Assembly (NCBI RefSeq): GCF_001578705.1
Contig: NZ_KQ969037.1
Span: 849,908-913,907, forward strand
DNA: 64,000 bases
Reading direction: 5' to 3'
From: Streptococcus oralis
Lineage (GTDB): Bacteria; Bacillota; Bacilli; Lactobacillales; Streptococcaceae
Shown here in pieces: positions 1-8,668 of the stretch. The position numbers were made by a program, and so were the translations under genes. The notes beneath the pieces are model-generated. The model ran no database searches and was not told where the DNA came from. It worked only from the letters and a program-made list of their open reading frames with translations. How positions within the stretch are numbered: the stretch's first letter is position 1; every line of letters begins with the position of its first letter.

Positions 1-914
1 TCATCATGATTGGCGCTACGACTGAAAATCCTTTCTTTTCTGTCACTCCAGCCATCCGTAGCCGTGTTCAGATTTTTGAATTAGAACCCTTGTCCAATCA
101 AGACGTCAAAGAGGCGATTCAAATCGCTCTAACTGACCCTCAACGTGGTTTTGACTTCCCAGTAGAGTTAGATGAGGACGCCCTTGATTTCATCGCAACC
201 TCTACTAATGGTGACCTCCGTTCTGCCTTTAATTCACTAGATTTGGCTGTTCTCTCTACTCCAGCAAATGATAAAGGCATTCACCATATAACGCTTGACA
301 TCATGGAAAATAGCCTGCAGCGGAGCTATATTACTATGGATAAGGATGGCGACGGGCACTACGATGTCCTCTCTGCTCTACAAAAATCCATCCGTGGCTC
401 AGATGTCGATGCCAGCCTACACTACGCAGCACGCTTGATTGAAGCTGGTGATCTGCCTAGTCTCGCTCGTCGCTTGACCGTTATCGCCTATGAAGATATC
501 GGTTTGGCCAATCCTGAAGCTCAGATCCATACCGTAACTGCTCTAGATGCTGCTCAAAAGATTGGATTCCCAGAAGCTCGCATCCTCATTGCCAATATTG
601 TCATTGATTTGGCGCTATCGCCCAAGTCCAACTCAGCCTATGTGGCCATGGACAAGGCTCTTGCTGATCTCAAAACATCAGGGCATTTACCCATTCCACG
701 GCACCTGCGTGATGGTCACTACAGTGGGAGCAAGGAACTGGGAAACGCCCAAGACTATCTTTATCCACATAACTATCCTGGAAACTGGGTCAAGCAAGAC
801 TATCTGCCAGAAAAAATCAAAGACCAGCACTATTTCACTCCGAAAGATACTGGCAAATACGAACGGGCCTTGGCGCAACGCAAGGAAACCATTGATAAAT
901 TGCGGGACTTGTGA
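1..914 (+). CDS. rarA: Replication-associated recombination ATPase RarA (MgsA), 3' part
   Basis: The frame is open from the first base, so the 5' end lies outside the window; about 304 codons are present of a protein usually near 420 residues. The visible part opens with the sensor-1 type motif GATTENP of clamp-loader-like AAA+ ATPases, followed by the sensor-2/lid region and the C-terminal MgsA tetramerisation domain (motifs YEDIGLANP and IPRHLRDGHY). RarA acts at stalled replication forks and binds SSB-coated DNA; this is family knowledge. The Walker A and B motifs must lie upstream and cannot be checked. The gene ends 64 bp before the 6S RNA start and shows no strong terminator of its own. 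Confidence 0.93.
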   Translation, partial: IMIGATTENPFFSVTPAIRSRVQIFELEPLSNQDVKEAIQIALTDPQRGFDFPVELDEDALDFIATSTNGDLRSAFNSLDLAVLSTPANDKGIHHITLDIMENSLQRSYITMDKDGDGHYDVLSALQKSIRGSDVDASLHYAARLIEAGDLPSLARRLTVIAYEDIGLANPEAQIHTVTALDAAQKIGFPEARILIANIVIDLALSPKSNSAYVAMDKALADLKTSGHLPIPRHLRDGHYSGSKELGNAQDYLYPHNYPGNWVKQDYLPEKIKDQHYFTPKDTGKYERALAQRKETIDKLRDL

Positions 915-943
915 AATCCTTTTCAAATAATTGCATTTCCCTC

Positions 944-971
944 TTGATTTTTTTTGAAAAAGTGGTATTAT
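944..971 (+). promoter_or_regulatory. Sigma-A promoter for 6S RNA
   Basis: TTGATT (944-949) and TATTAT (966-971) are separated by 16 bp, which puts the start near 978-980, just before the 6S RNA 5' stem. Confidence 0.6.
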
Positions 972-978
972 ATAAACA

Positions 979-1170
979 TAGAAACGCTGTGGTGTACGAC
1001 TTCACACTTAAGTGTTGACCGACTATTTTTTGTATTTTTAGGGAAACAAAAGTCTTCTAACAGCATGTAGGCCGTCTCACACGGAAACAGCTTCAGTTAG
1101 AGCGAGTTGCCCACCTGCTTAATTGCGCGGGTTCAATACAAACCGTGAAGTTTCGGCACCAATACAGCTT
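979..1170 (+). ncRNA. ssrS: 6S RNA
   Basis: There is no ORF here, but nested complementarity typical of 6S RNA spans about 190 nt. GCTGT (986-990) pairs with ACAGC (1164-1168). CTTCAC (1000-1005) pairs with GTGAAG (1145-1150). TTGACC (1015-1020) pairs with GGTTCAA (1130-1136). The long stem therefore encloses a large AT-rich central bubble (about 1022-1125), the region that mimics an open promoter and traps sigma-A RNA polymerase. The 3' stem is followed by TTTTT. It lies directly between rarA and tRNA-Lys. The assignment rests on length, architecture and context; a covariance search with the Rfam 6S model would decide it. Confidence 0.8.
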
Positions 1171-1177
1171 TTTCTTT

Positions 1178-1250
1178 GCCTCCTTAGCTCAGTTGGTAGA
1201 GCAGTAGACTCTTAATCTATGGGTCGCAGGTTCGAGCCCTGCAGGGGGCA
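1178..1250 (+). tRNA. tRNA-Lys (CTT)
   Basis: This is a 73-nt cloverleaf: the acceptor arms GCCTCCT and AGGGGGC pair fully (one G-T), the anticodon loop CTCTTAA reads CTT, the T loop is TTCGAGC, and the discriminator base is A. CCA is not encoded. It starts only about 8 nt after the 6S RNA, so both probably come from one transcript. Confidence 0.97.
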
Positions 1251-1264
1251 TCTAAATCAACAGG

Positions 1265-1291
1265 AAAAAGCCTTAAAATTAAGGCTTTTTT
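1265..1291 (+). terminator. Intrinsic terminator after tRNA-Lys
   Basis: The stem AAAAAGCCTTAA/TTAAGGCTTTTT is followed by further T residues. Confidence 0.85.
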
Positions 1292-1397
1292 GTTGTTCTA
1301 AAGTAGATTTGTCCCACTTTTTTTATGAGCAATCTTTCCAAACATCTTTAATCTTATGACACTCTTAAAAAATTTTTTTTAATTTAAAACAAAAGTC

Positions 1398-1446
1398 TTG
1401 CTTTTCATTTTATTTATGATATACTTGTTCTTGCATCTGATACATG
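1398..1446 (+). promoter_or_regulatory. Promoter and likely auto-operator of the Rrf2 gene
   Basis: TTGCTT (1398-1403), a 16-bp spacer and TATACT (1420-1425) form a promoter. Immediately downstream, at 1430-1446, lies CTTGCATCTGATACATG, closely matching the palindrome at 1931-1953 in front of the oxidoreductase gene. An operator over the transcription start fits autorepression by the Rrf2 protein. Confidence 0.6.
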
Positions 1447-1463
1447 TTACAAAAGGAGTCGAT

Positions 1464-1895
1464 ATGGATACAAAATTCTCAGTTGCTTTGCATATCCTAA
1501 CAATGATTAGCGAGAGCAAGGAAACCCTAAGTTCTCAAGCATTAGCTACTAGTGTTGGGACTAACGCTAGTTACATTCGAAAGGTGATTGCCTTATTGAA
1601 AAATGCAGGCTTGATTAGTTCCCAGCAAGGAAAAACGGGCTATCAACTCAGTAAATCTCCTAAGGAAATGACTTTACTGGAAATCTACTATGCTACTCAA
1701 GAAATCAAGCATATCAGTTTATTTCCTGTTCACCAAAATAGCAACCCTGATTGTCCCGTTGGAAAAAACATCCAAGGAGCAGTTTCACCACTTTTCGCTA
1801 GTGCCGAATCTCAACTAGAGAATGAATTGGCAAATCAAACTTTAGAAGATGTCATTGACAATTTATATAAACAAGCCAAACAAGTCCGAAACTGA
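1464..1895 (+). CDS. Rrf2-family transcriptional regulator
   Basis: The 143-residue protein has an N-terminal winged helix (about residues 1-65; MDTKFSVALHIL start, SxYIRKVIALLKNAGLI recognition region) typical of Rrf2 proteins such as YwnA. I chose the ATG at 1464 because AAAGGAG precedes it by 5 nt; a longer in-frame start at 1398 would overlap the promoter. Rrf2 iron-sulfur sensors carry three cysteines, but here only Cys97 is visible, so it more likely belongs to the cluster-free, thiol-sensing or ligand-sensing branch. It is followed by oxidoreductase, hydrolase and SDR genes that share its operator motif, which points to local control of an electrophile or redox-stress operon. Confidence 0.85.
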   Translation: MDTKFSVALHILTMISESKETLSSQALATSVGTNASYIRKVIALLKNAGLISSQQGKTGYQLSKSPKEMTLLEIYYATQEIKHISLFPVHQNSNPDCPVGKNIQGAVSPLFASAESQLENELANQTLEDVIDNLYKQAKQVRN

Positions 1896-1930
1896 TTTGA
1901 TAACAAGTCAGTTTTTACCAGAAGTAACAT

Positions 1931-1953
1931 ATACTTGCATTAGATACAAGTAT
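1931..1953. promoter_or_regulatory. Rrf2-type palindromic operator
   Basis: The perfect inverted repeat ATACTTG(N9)CAAGTAT contains CTTGCATTAGATACAAG, matching the site before the Rrf2 gene (1430-1446) in 13 of 17 positions. It lies 35 bp upstream of the MDR gene start. Confidence 0.65.
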
Positions 1954-1987
1954 ATACAGTCGAATTAAATAAAAAAAGAGAAAACAC

Positions 1988-2992
1988 ATGAAAGCCGCAC
2001 AACATACTACTTATAACAAAAATAATATCACTCTTAACATCACAGAAGTCGCTAAACCAAGTATCACAGACAAAGAAGTTTTGGTCAAAGTAACCGCAGC
2101 TGGAGTTAATCCTCTCGATAATATGATTTCTCGTGGTGAAGTTAAGATGATTGTTCCTTACAAGCTCTCTCAAACTGCAGGTAATGAGGTAGTTGGAGTC
2201 GTTGAAAGCATTGGTAACCAAGTTAACAACTTTCAAGTAGGAGACCGTGTCTTTGCCCGTTTACCGCTTGACCATATCGGCGCCTTTGCAGAATACCTAG
2301 CTGTCGATAGCCAAGCCTTAGCCCAGGTTCCAGACTATCTATCAGACGAAGAAGCTGCTGCTGTTCCTCTTACTGCCTTGACTATTATGCAGGCTCTTGA
2401 CCTCATGGGCGCTCAAGCTGGCAAAACCATCTTTATCTCTGGTGGCACAGGCGGTGTCGGTGGAATGGCCATTCCGATTGCCAAGGCAAAAGGCTTGAAA
2501 GTAATCACTAATGGGGCTGGAGATAGTGCAGAACGTGTTTTGAAACTAGGAGCAGATCGTTTTATCGATTACAAAACAGAGGATTATACAAAAACTGTAA
2601 ACGAGGTTGATTATGTCCTCGATACCCTTGGTGGGGCTGAAACTGAAAAACAAATGTCTATCATTAAAAAAGGTGGTCAGCTTGTTTCTCTCCGTGCTAT
2701 GCCAAACGGTGACTTTGCCAAACGCATGAATCTGCCAAAGTGGAAGCAAATCCTACTCGGCTTAGCCGGTCGCAAATTTGATAAGATGGCAGAAAAATAT
2801 GGTGTCCACTACCATTTTATCTTTGTAGAAAGCAATGGCGCTCAATTACAAGAGGTAGCTGACCTTTTTAGTAAATTAGAAATCAAACCCTCTATCGATA
2901 CAGTTTATCCATTTGAAGAAGTGAATAGCGCCTTAGACAAAGTTGCTAATGGTCGCTCGCGTGGAAAAACAGTCCTCAGCTTTAAGAAATAA
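1988..2992 (+). CDS. NADP-dependent quinone/enone oxidoreductase, MDR superfamily
   Basis: This is a 334-residue medium-chain dehydrogenase/reductase. The N-terminal GroES-like domain includes VKVTAAGVNPLDNMISRG, and the Rossmann domain holds the dinucleotide motif GGTGGVGGMA at about residues 152-161. The cysteine and histidine ligands of zinc alcohol dehydrogenases are absent, so it resembles the zinc-free quinone oxidoreductase branch that reduces quinones or enones with NADPH. RBS-like AAAAAAGAGAAAAC precedes the ATG. It is the first gene of a probable operon with the hydrolase (13 bp downstream) and SDR genes, and has a strong Rrf2-type operator in front. The substrate is unknown. Confidence 0.88.
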   Translation: MKAAQHTTYNKNNITLNITEVAKPSITDKEVLVKVTAAGVNPLDNMISRGEVKMIVPYKLSQTAGNEVVGVVESIGNQVNNFQVGDRVFARLPLDHIGAFAEYLAVDSQALAQVPDYLSDEEAAAVPLTALTIMQALDLMGAQAGKTIFISGGTGGVGGMAIPIAKAKGLKVITNGAGDSAERVLKLGADRFIDYKTEDYTKTVNEVDYVLDTLGGAETEKQMSIIKKGGQLVSLRAMPNGDFAKRMNLPKWKQILLGLAGRKFDKMAEKYGVHYHFIFVESNGAQLQEVADLFSKLEIKPSIDTVYPFEEVNSALDKVANGRSRGKTVLSFKK

Positions 2993-3005
2993 AAAGGAAA
3001 ACACA

Positions 3006-3842
3006 ATGTCATATCTTACAACTAAAAATCAATACATCACTGTCCAAGAAAACCAAATCGCCTATCGCGAACTCAGTAAAGGCAAATCAAAACTACCTCT
3101 TCTGATGCTGGTCCATTTGGCTGCAACTCTCGATAACTGGGATCCAAGACTATTAGACTTGATTGCTGAAAAGCACCATGTCATTGTAGTCGATCTTCCT
3201 GGTGTTGGAGCCAGTCAAGGCAAAGTGGCGCCAACCATTCCTGGAATGGCTGAGCAGACAATTGACTTTGTAAAATCGCTTGGTTACAATAAAATCAACC
3301 TCCTCGGCCTTTCTATGGGAGGTATGATTGCCCAAGAAATCATCCGAATAAATCCTACTCTAGTCAATCGTTTAATCTTGGCAGGAACAGGACCTCGAGG
3401 TGGGGTTGAAATGGACAAGGTTACAGGAAAAACTTTTAGTTTTATGTTTAAAGCTGGACTGGAGCGCATTGACCCTAAACGCTATATCTTCTATAACCAT
3501 GATGAACAAGGAAAAATCGAAGCCTTTAAAGTCCTAGGACGAATGGGGATGCGAAGCAAAGAATTTGCGGATAAAGACATGAACGTACCAGGATTCCTAA
3601 CTCAACTCAAAGCTATTAAACGTTGGGGGAAAGATCCTCAAGACGACCTAAAATTTATCACTCAACCAACCTTAATCGTCAACGGGGACAAAGATATGCA
3701 AGTTCCAACGGAAAATTCCTATGATATGCATGAGAAAATTAAAGATAGTAAGCTGATTATCTATCCAAATGCTGGTCACGGTTCTATCTTCCAATATGCA
3801 AACGAATTTTCAAAAGAACTCATTGCTTTCTTGGAGGACTAA
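3006..3842 (+). CDS. Alpha/beta-fold hydrolase
   Basis: The 278-residue protein shows the nucleophile elbow GLSMGG (Ser near residue 104), an oxyanion-region HLAATLDNWDP, the acid in VNGDKDMQVP and the catalytic His in NAGHGSIF. I chose the ATG at 3006 because AAAAAGGA lies upstream; an earlier in-frame start would overlap the MDR gene. It resembles the esterase/C-C hydrolase families; the substrate cannot be read from the sequence. It is cotranscribed with the flanking oxidoreductases, suggesting turnover of a shared small electrophile or lipid-derived compound (inference). Confidence 0.85.
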   Translation: MSYLTTKNQYITVQENQIAYRELSKGKSKLPLLMLVHLAATLDNWDPRLLDLIAEKHHVIVVDLPGVGASQGKVAPTIPGMAEQTIDFVKSLGYNKINLLGLSMGGMIAQEIIRINPTLVNRLILAGTGPRGGVEMDKVTGKTFSFMFKAGLERIDPKRYIFYNHDEQGKIEAFKVLGRMGMRSKEFADKDMNVPGFLTQLKAIKRWGKDPQDDLKFITQPTLIVNGDKDMQVPTENSYDMHEKIKDSKLIIYPNAGHGSIFQYANEFSKELIAFLED

Positions 3843-3843
3843 T

Positions 3844-4722
3844 ATGGTCAAAACCATTCTAATTACAGGTGCTACTGATGGTATCGGTAAGCACCTAGCT
3901 AAAAAATTAGCATCTGAAGGTCATCATGTCATCCTTCATGGTCGAAATCCTCAAAAACTTGAGCTGGCGCTTCAAGAGGTTCGGGCAGTTTCCTTGAGAG
4001 GCAGAGTTTCTAGCTACCTTGCAGATTTTTCAAAATTAGACGATGTTTATCGATTTTCGGAGGTAATCAAGCGAGACTTTCAAAGTATCGATGTCTTGTT
4101 TAATAATGCAGGACTTTATGGAGGGAAAGAACGAAAAGCGAGTGCTGAAAATGTCGAATTGACTTTTATGTTATCCGTTCTCGTTCCCTATATTTTAACA
4201 ATCGAACTGAGTCCCTTGTTAGAAAAAGCGCCTGACGGTCGTATCATTAATACTTCTTCCTATATGCATCATTTTGCCAAGGTCAAGGATTTAGACTTTG
4301 GATTTGAGAACAACTATGATCCAGAATTGGCCTATAATAATTCTAAACTTTATACCATCTGGATGACACGCTATCTAGCAAGAGAGTTCTTTCTGAGAGG
4401 TTCAAACATCACTGTAAATGCCTATCATCCAGGACTCATCTCAACTAACTTGGGAAATGATTCCAGTGACGAAAAGACGAAAAAGTCTCTCTTTGGGCGC
4501 TTGATGAAGTCATTTTCTAAAGATCTAGGCGAGGGAATTGAAACAGGCTACTACCTTACATTATCAGAAGAAATCAGGGGTTTGACTGGCTACTATTTTG
4601 ATGAGAAGAAAGTGAAGTCTGTATCTGAAAAAGGATATAATCTCGAAAAAGCTCAGCATTTAATCAATTATTGTGATAATAAAATTGAGTTGTTCAAACA
4701 AAAATATGCTTTGCTTAATTAG
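3844..4722 (+). CDS. Short-chain dehydrogenase/reductase (SDR)
   Basis: The 292-residue classical-type SDR has the cofactor motif TGATDGIG near the N terminus, the NNAG motif, the catalytic Ser in NTSSYMHHF and the YxxxK motif as YNNSK. The HGRNP segment after the second strand favours NADP(H), as in the retinol dehydrogenase-like SDRs. It starts 1 bp after the hydrolase stop, so translation is probably coupled. It ends before a strong bidirectional terminator shared with the convergent sus operon. Confidence 0.87.
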   Translation: MVKTILITGATDGIGKHLAKKLASEGHHVILHGRNPQKLELALQEVRAVSLRGRVSSYLADFSKLDDVYRFSEVIKRDFQSIDVLFNNAGLYGGKERKASAENVELTFMLSVLVPYILTIELSPLLEKAPDGRIINTSSYMHHFAKVKDLDFGFENNYDPELAYNNSKLYTIWMTRYLAREFFLRGSNITVNAYHPGLISTNLGNDSSDEKTKKSLFGRLMKSFSKDLGEGIETGYYLTLSEEIRGLTGYYFDEKKVKSVSEKGYNLEKAQHLINYCDNKIELFKQKYALLN

Positions 4723-4732
4723 AAAAAAATCG

Positions 4733-4772
4733 AAAAAGTTCTCTTTCCACTACTTTAGAAAGAGAACTTTTT
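4733..4772. terminator. Bidirectional terminator
   Basis: A 15-bp perfect stem (AAAAAGTTCTCTTTC, 4733-4747, with 4758-4772) has A and T tracts on both sides. It sits between the SDR gene and susH, which converge. Confidence 0.85.
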
Positions 4773-4795
4773 CTTTAGGAGAAATAACTTAATTT

Positions 4796-6112
4796 TTAAT
4801 CTAGAAGTGATAACTCAGCTGGCACTGTTAAGTAATAAGTTGCAGTCAAGCTTGCTTCACCTTGATTGACGAAAATCTCGATGGAATTTTTATCTAGAAT
4901 AACTTCCAATTCTTTAGCTTCAATATTTACATACCGTCTACTGGTATCGAGTTCTTCTTCCCCACGAATCTCTTGAGCAAGATGGCTACGATCAATGTAA
5001 ACTTGCTTCATCTTGCTATCATAACCAAATTCAAGATAATCTGTATCATTTCCTAAGCGGTAACGGCAATCTTTATCTATTTGGATTTGATATTGGCCTT
5101 TTTTAATAGGGAATTGTCTTAGTTTGCCATCTTCCAATCTTAGAATTCTAGGCACAGTCATGACACCAGCCCATTTATGACTCTGATCATGAGTTGGAAG
5201 TGTACGTCCCCACATCTGCATCCAAGCAATCATAATACGACGATTTTTGTCATCCAACAATGTTTGAGGCGCATAGAAGTCCTGACCATGGTCGATTTCT
5301 TCTACTGTTTCAGGAACGAACTGTTTAGCTTCCCAGTCTACCTTACCTGTAACCAAAACAGAAGAATTGATATTGTGGTAAGAATCTCCCTCACGTTGAT
5401 AACGCATTGGTGACATGATGATGCAGTCTTTCCCATCTAACTCAAAGTAGTCTGGACATTCCCACATAAAGCCTTGGTGTTCAACCCCTTTTAAAAAGAT
5501 AGATTCAAACTGCCATTCTACTAGGTTATCGGACCCTAGTAGAACAATACAGCCCACATTATCTTTGTGCTTGGCAGCAACTACAGAGTAATAGACCCCA
5601 TCTTTTTCAAAGAGTTTTGGATCACGGAAATCAGTAGCAATCAACTCGTCTGGCAAGTCTGCACCTGTGGCAACTGGATTTTGTTCAATCTTTTCAAAGT
5701 GAATGCCATCATCCGAATAAGCCATATTCTGCACTTGACGAATCCCTTCTTCTTCGATATGTCCAGTGTACATGAGCCAGAGGCGATCGTCTTTGACGAT
5801 AGCTGATCCTGAGAAGCAACCATTTCGGTCATAATCTTGATCTGGAGCAAGTGCCACCGGCAAGTGCTCCCAAGTCACCAAGTCTTTACTTTTAGCATGA
5901 CCCCAGTGCATTGGTCCCCAGACACTATCATAAGGATAGAATTGATAGAAGAGATGGTATTCACCACGAAAATAGACAAATCCATTTGGGTCATTGATCC
6001 AGCCAATCTCAGCTGAAAAATGTTCTTCTGGCTTAAATTGACGATTAACAAGATGTTTATTTTCTGCTATAAAACGATTGGCTTTTTCTACTGTAAATGT
6101 TCTATCAACCAT
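4796..6112 (-). CDS. susH: Sucrose/sucrose-6-phosphate hydrolase, GH32
   Basis: The 438-residue five-bladed propeller enzyme has the GH32 nucleophile motif WINDPNG (Asp41), the transition-state motif FRDP and the acid/base motif WECPD. It cleaves the fructosyl bond of sucrose. I preferred the ATG at 6112, preceded by AGAGG at 6 nt, over an in-frame TTG two codons upstream. Being last in a leftward ABC-importer operon, and with no PTS gene nearby, it probably acts on unphosphorylated sucrose or short fructo-oligosaccharides inside the cell. The order matches the pneumococcal susT1-susT2-susX-susH locus. Confidence 0.92.
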   Translation of the reverse strand: MVDRTFTVEKANRFIAENKHLVNRQFKPEEHFSAEIGWINDPNGFVYFRGEYHLFYQFYPYDSVWGPMHWGHAKSKDLVTWEHLPVALAPDQDYDRNGCFSGSAIVKDDRLWLMYTGHIEEEGIRQVQNMAYSDDGIHFEKIEQNPVATGADLPDELIATDFRDPKLFEKDGVYYSVVAAKHKDNVGCIVLLGSDNLVEWQFESIFLKGVEHQGFMWECPDYFELDGKDCIIMSPMRYQREGDSYHNINSSVLVTGKVDWEAKQFVPETVEEIDHGQDFYAPQTLLDDKNRRIMIAWMQMWGRTLPTHDQSHKWAGVMTVPRILRLEDGKLRQFPIKKGQYQIQIDKDCRYRLGNDTDYLEFGYDSKMKQVYIDRSHLAQEIRGEEELDTSRRYVNIEAKELEVILDKNSIEIFVNQGEASLTATYYLTVPAELSLLD

Positions 6113-6121
6113 AATCAACCT

Positions 6122-7738
6122 CTAGTTCTTATTTGCTTGATACTGATCATAGTATTTTTGTTTGATAGCGAGGTAATCTGAAAGCCCATATTTTTCAAGT
6201 TCTTTCTTGTAATCTTCCCACTCAGTATCAATATTTCCATTTACAATCCATTCAGCACGTTTACGGTAGATATAGTCATTCATATCTGCCTCGATGTGGG
6301 CAATCTTATCCAAATCTTCCTGTGTCATGAAGGCTCTCGGATAGTTGTTATCATTGCTCATATAAGGCACATAGTATTGTTTGATGAGATCTAAACGCCA
6401 TTTGGCATCATCTGGCATAGTTGTCACTTTACCATAGTAAGAGTCCAAGATAGCAAGCGGCCCACCAACTTCTGTTTTTTGACGAAGTTCTGCTGGTGCA
6501 GTTCCGTTTAGTGGCAAATGTTTGAGGCTGTTAGTTGCTTGGTCAAATTCAAAGATATTTTGTTGCTTGTCATCTCCATAAGTTCCCCAGTTGTTTTGGA
6601 CAGATTGGAGTGGAGCGTACTGAGCGTCGATCCATTTAGCAGTTAGTTCTAAGTTTTTATTAACACTAGTAATGACCATCTTGTCACGCGCAAATCCCAT
6701 ACCATTTGTACGAGTTACGTGTTTTTGTCCACTTGGACCAGCAAGGACAGGTAAAACATCATAGCTATCATTGCTTCCTGTGACATTGTTCTTGTCCCAT
6801 GTGAAGTAAACACCGTATTTTTGATCATGACCTTTAGCGATGTAACTATTCCAATCATGTTCGAAAGCTTCTTTATCAATCAAGCCTTTTTCTTGCAACT
6901 GACGGATGAATTTTACACCTTCTTTATAGTCATCGTTATCTGCCGTGAAATCAACTTTCCCATCATTTCCAACTACGATATGATCATCGTTATCCCCAAC
7001 ACCAAAGGCTCCAAATAGAAATTTAAAGTCTTCGTTTCCGTTCCCACTGATAAAGGTAAATGGAATTTCGTCTGCTTCACCATTTCCGTTTGGATCTTGA
7101 GTTTTGAAGGCTTCTAAGACTTTGATGAGTTCATCAGTTGTTTGTGGCATTTCAAGCCCAAGTTTTTTAAGCCAATCCTTGTTAATCCAGGCCATATCGT
7201 TAACACTGTGGATAGATTCTTTGCCTTCTCCAAGCTCCTCAATCCACGGGAATGAATAAATGTGCCCATCTGGTGCTGTCATCATGGCTTTGTACTCAGG
7301 TTTTTCCTCTAGCACTTTTTTAAGATTTGGCATGTATTTTTCAATCAAATCTTCAACTGGAATGATAACACCTTTCTTAGCCCAGTTCATCAAATCGACA
7401 TCTGATGCACCGTCATTGTGGATAGCGTCTGGCAAATCACCACTAGAAATATCTAGGTTTCTCTTTTCTGCAAAATCTGATTGGTAGTTGGTCCAGTCAA
7501 TATGAACGCCAGTTTCCTTTTCCAAACGTTGCAAAATCAGCTTTTCATTTGGGTCTTTGGGAGCCAAAGGTGAGCTGGCTGTCATAAACTTTAATGTTTT
7601 CTTTTCTTGAAGTGGGAATGTTACACCTTCTAACTTATAATCTGGACTAGAAGCTGTGTTTTTCGAGCCACATGCTGCAAGCATCGCTAAACTAGCTGTC
7701 AACAAAACTGCTGATTTTGAGAATGTTTTGAATTTCAT
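6122..7738 (-). CDS. susX: Sucrose ABC transporter substrate-binding lipoprotein
   Basis: The 538-residue protein starts with a lipoprotein signal peptide with lipobox LAAC (Cys at about 23), so it is lipid-anchored on the outer face of the membrane. The length and composition fit the large LplA/YtcQ-type binding proteins for oligosaccharides. An Asp/Asn/Gly-rich loop (DPNGNGEADEIPF) resembles the calcium-binding loop of this family. RBS AAGGAG precedes the ATG. It lies between the permease genes and susH and is read with them. In pneumococcus the equivalent SusX binds sucrose; the ligand here is inferred from context. Confidence 0.9.
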   Translation of the reverse strand: MKFKTFSKSAVLLTASLAMLAACGSKNTASSPDYKLEGVTFPLQEKKTLKFMTASSPLAPKDPNEKLILQRLEKETGVHIDWTNYQSDFAEKRNLDISSGDLPDAIHNDGASDVDLMNWAKKGVIIPVEDLIEKYMPNLKKVLEEKPEYKAMMTAPDGHIYSFPWIEELGEGKESIHSVNDMAWINKDWLKKLGLEMPQTTDELIKVLEAFKTQDPNGNGEADEIPFTFISGNGNEDFKFLFGAFGVGDNDDHIVVGNDGKVDFTADNDDYKEGVKFIRQLQEKGLIDKEAFEHDWNSYIAKGHDQKYGVYFTWDKNNVTGSNDSYDVLPVLAGPSGQKHVTRTNGMGFARDKMVITSVNKNLELTAKWIDAQYAPLQSVQNNWGTYGDDKQQNIFEFDQATNSLKHLPLNGTAPAELRQKTEVGGPLAILDSYYGKVTTMPDDAKWRLDLIKQYYVPYMSNDNNYPRAFMTQEDLDKIAHIEADMNDYIYRKRAEWIVNGNIDTEWEDYKKELEKYGLSDYLAIKQKYYDQYQANKN

Positions 7739-7767
7739 GATAAAACTCCTTATTTTTTTCTATTTTA

Positions 7768-8658
7768 TTAACCTTTAAGTGAACCAGCCATAATTCCTTT
7801 ATCAAAGTATTTTTGGAAGAATGGATACATAACAATCAATGGCAAGCTTGAAATGACAATCGTTGCGTATTTGATCAATTCAGCTAAGCGTTTCATTTCA
7901 TTCATGGCTGCTTGCGCTCCAATCATGTCCTGACCTGGCTGACTCTGAATGAGAATTTTACGAAGAACCAGTTGCAATGGTTCCAAGTTTGGATCCTTGA
8001 TATAAATCATGGCATCAAAGTATGAGTTCCACTGACCAACAAAAGCATAGAGGAAGAGAACGAACATAATTGGTTTGGCCAGAGGAAGCATGATTTTAAA
8101 GAAAATCTGTAAATCATTTGCTCCATCAATGACCGCGGCTTCGACCAATTCTTCAGGCAACCCTTGAAAATAGGCTCTGGCAAGAATGATATTCCAAACA
8201 TTGACCGCACCTGGCACGATAATAGCCCACGGAGTGTTGAGCATGCCCAAATCTTTTACCAATAAGTAAGTTGGAACCAAACCTCCACCAAAGAACATGG
8301 TCACAATTAGGAAATAGTTAATCCAGCGACGCCCTACTAAATCTTTTTTAGATAAAGGATAGGCTGTAAATACTGAAATCAAGACTGTTAAAGCTGCAAA
8401 GCCAAAAGAATAGAGCAATGAGTTAATAAAGCCTTTTAGAATGGATTGGTCACTAAATACACGTTGATACCCTTCTACTGTCCAGTCCGCCGGATTAAAA
8501 CTAATTCCTCTACTTACCAAAACTTTTGGATCCATAAAGGATGCCACTACGATATAAAGTAAAGGAAGCAAGGTAATCAAAACGATAAAGACAATAATGA
8601 TTTTGTTTAAGAGCAAGATACGTTTATCAAATTTTGTATCCATGATCGAATTTTTCAT
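7768..8658 (-). CDS. susT2: Sugar ABC transporter permease (MalG-like)
   Basis: The 296-residue, six-helix inner-membrane permease has the EAA loop (VEAAVIDGANDLQIFFKIMLP) that docks the ATPase. I chose the ATG at 8658 because a perfect AAGGAGG lies 5 nt upstream; an earlier in-frame start would overlap susT1. It pairs with the SusT1 permease. No ATPase gene is present in the locus, so a shared multi-sugar ATPase (MsmK type) encoded elsewhere presumably energises transport. Confidence 0.92.
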   Translation of the reverse strand: MKNSIMDTKFDKRILLLNKIIIVFIVLITLLPLLYIVVASFMDPKVLVSRGISFNPADWTVEGYQRVFSDQSILKGFINSLLYSFGFAALTVLISVFTAYPLSKKDLVGRRWINYFLIVTMFFGGGLVPTYLLVKDLGMLNTPWAIIVPGAVNVWNIILARAYFQGLPEELVEAAVIDGANDLQIFFKIMLPLAKPIMFVLFLYAFVGQWNSYFDAMIYIKDPNLEPLQLVLRKILIQSQPGQDMIGAQAAMNEMKRLAELIKYATIVISSLPLIVMYPFFQKYFDKGIMAGSLKG

Positions 8659-8668
8659 GTTTTCCTCC

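Noticed and set aside
6112-6118. TTG start two codons upstream for susH
   Set aside because: The ATG at 6112 has the better RBS spacing (AGAGG, 6 nt).
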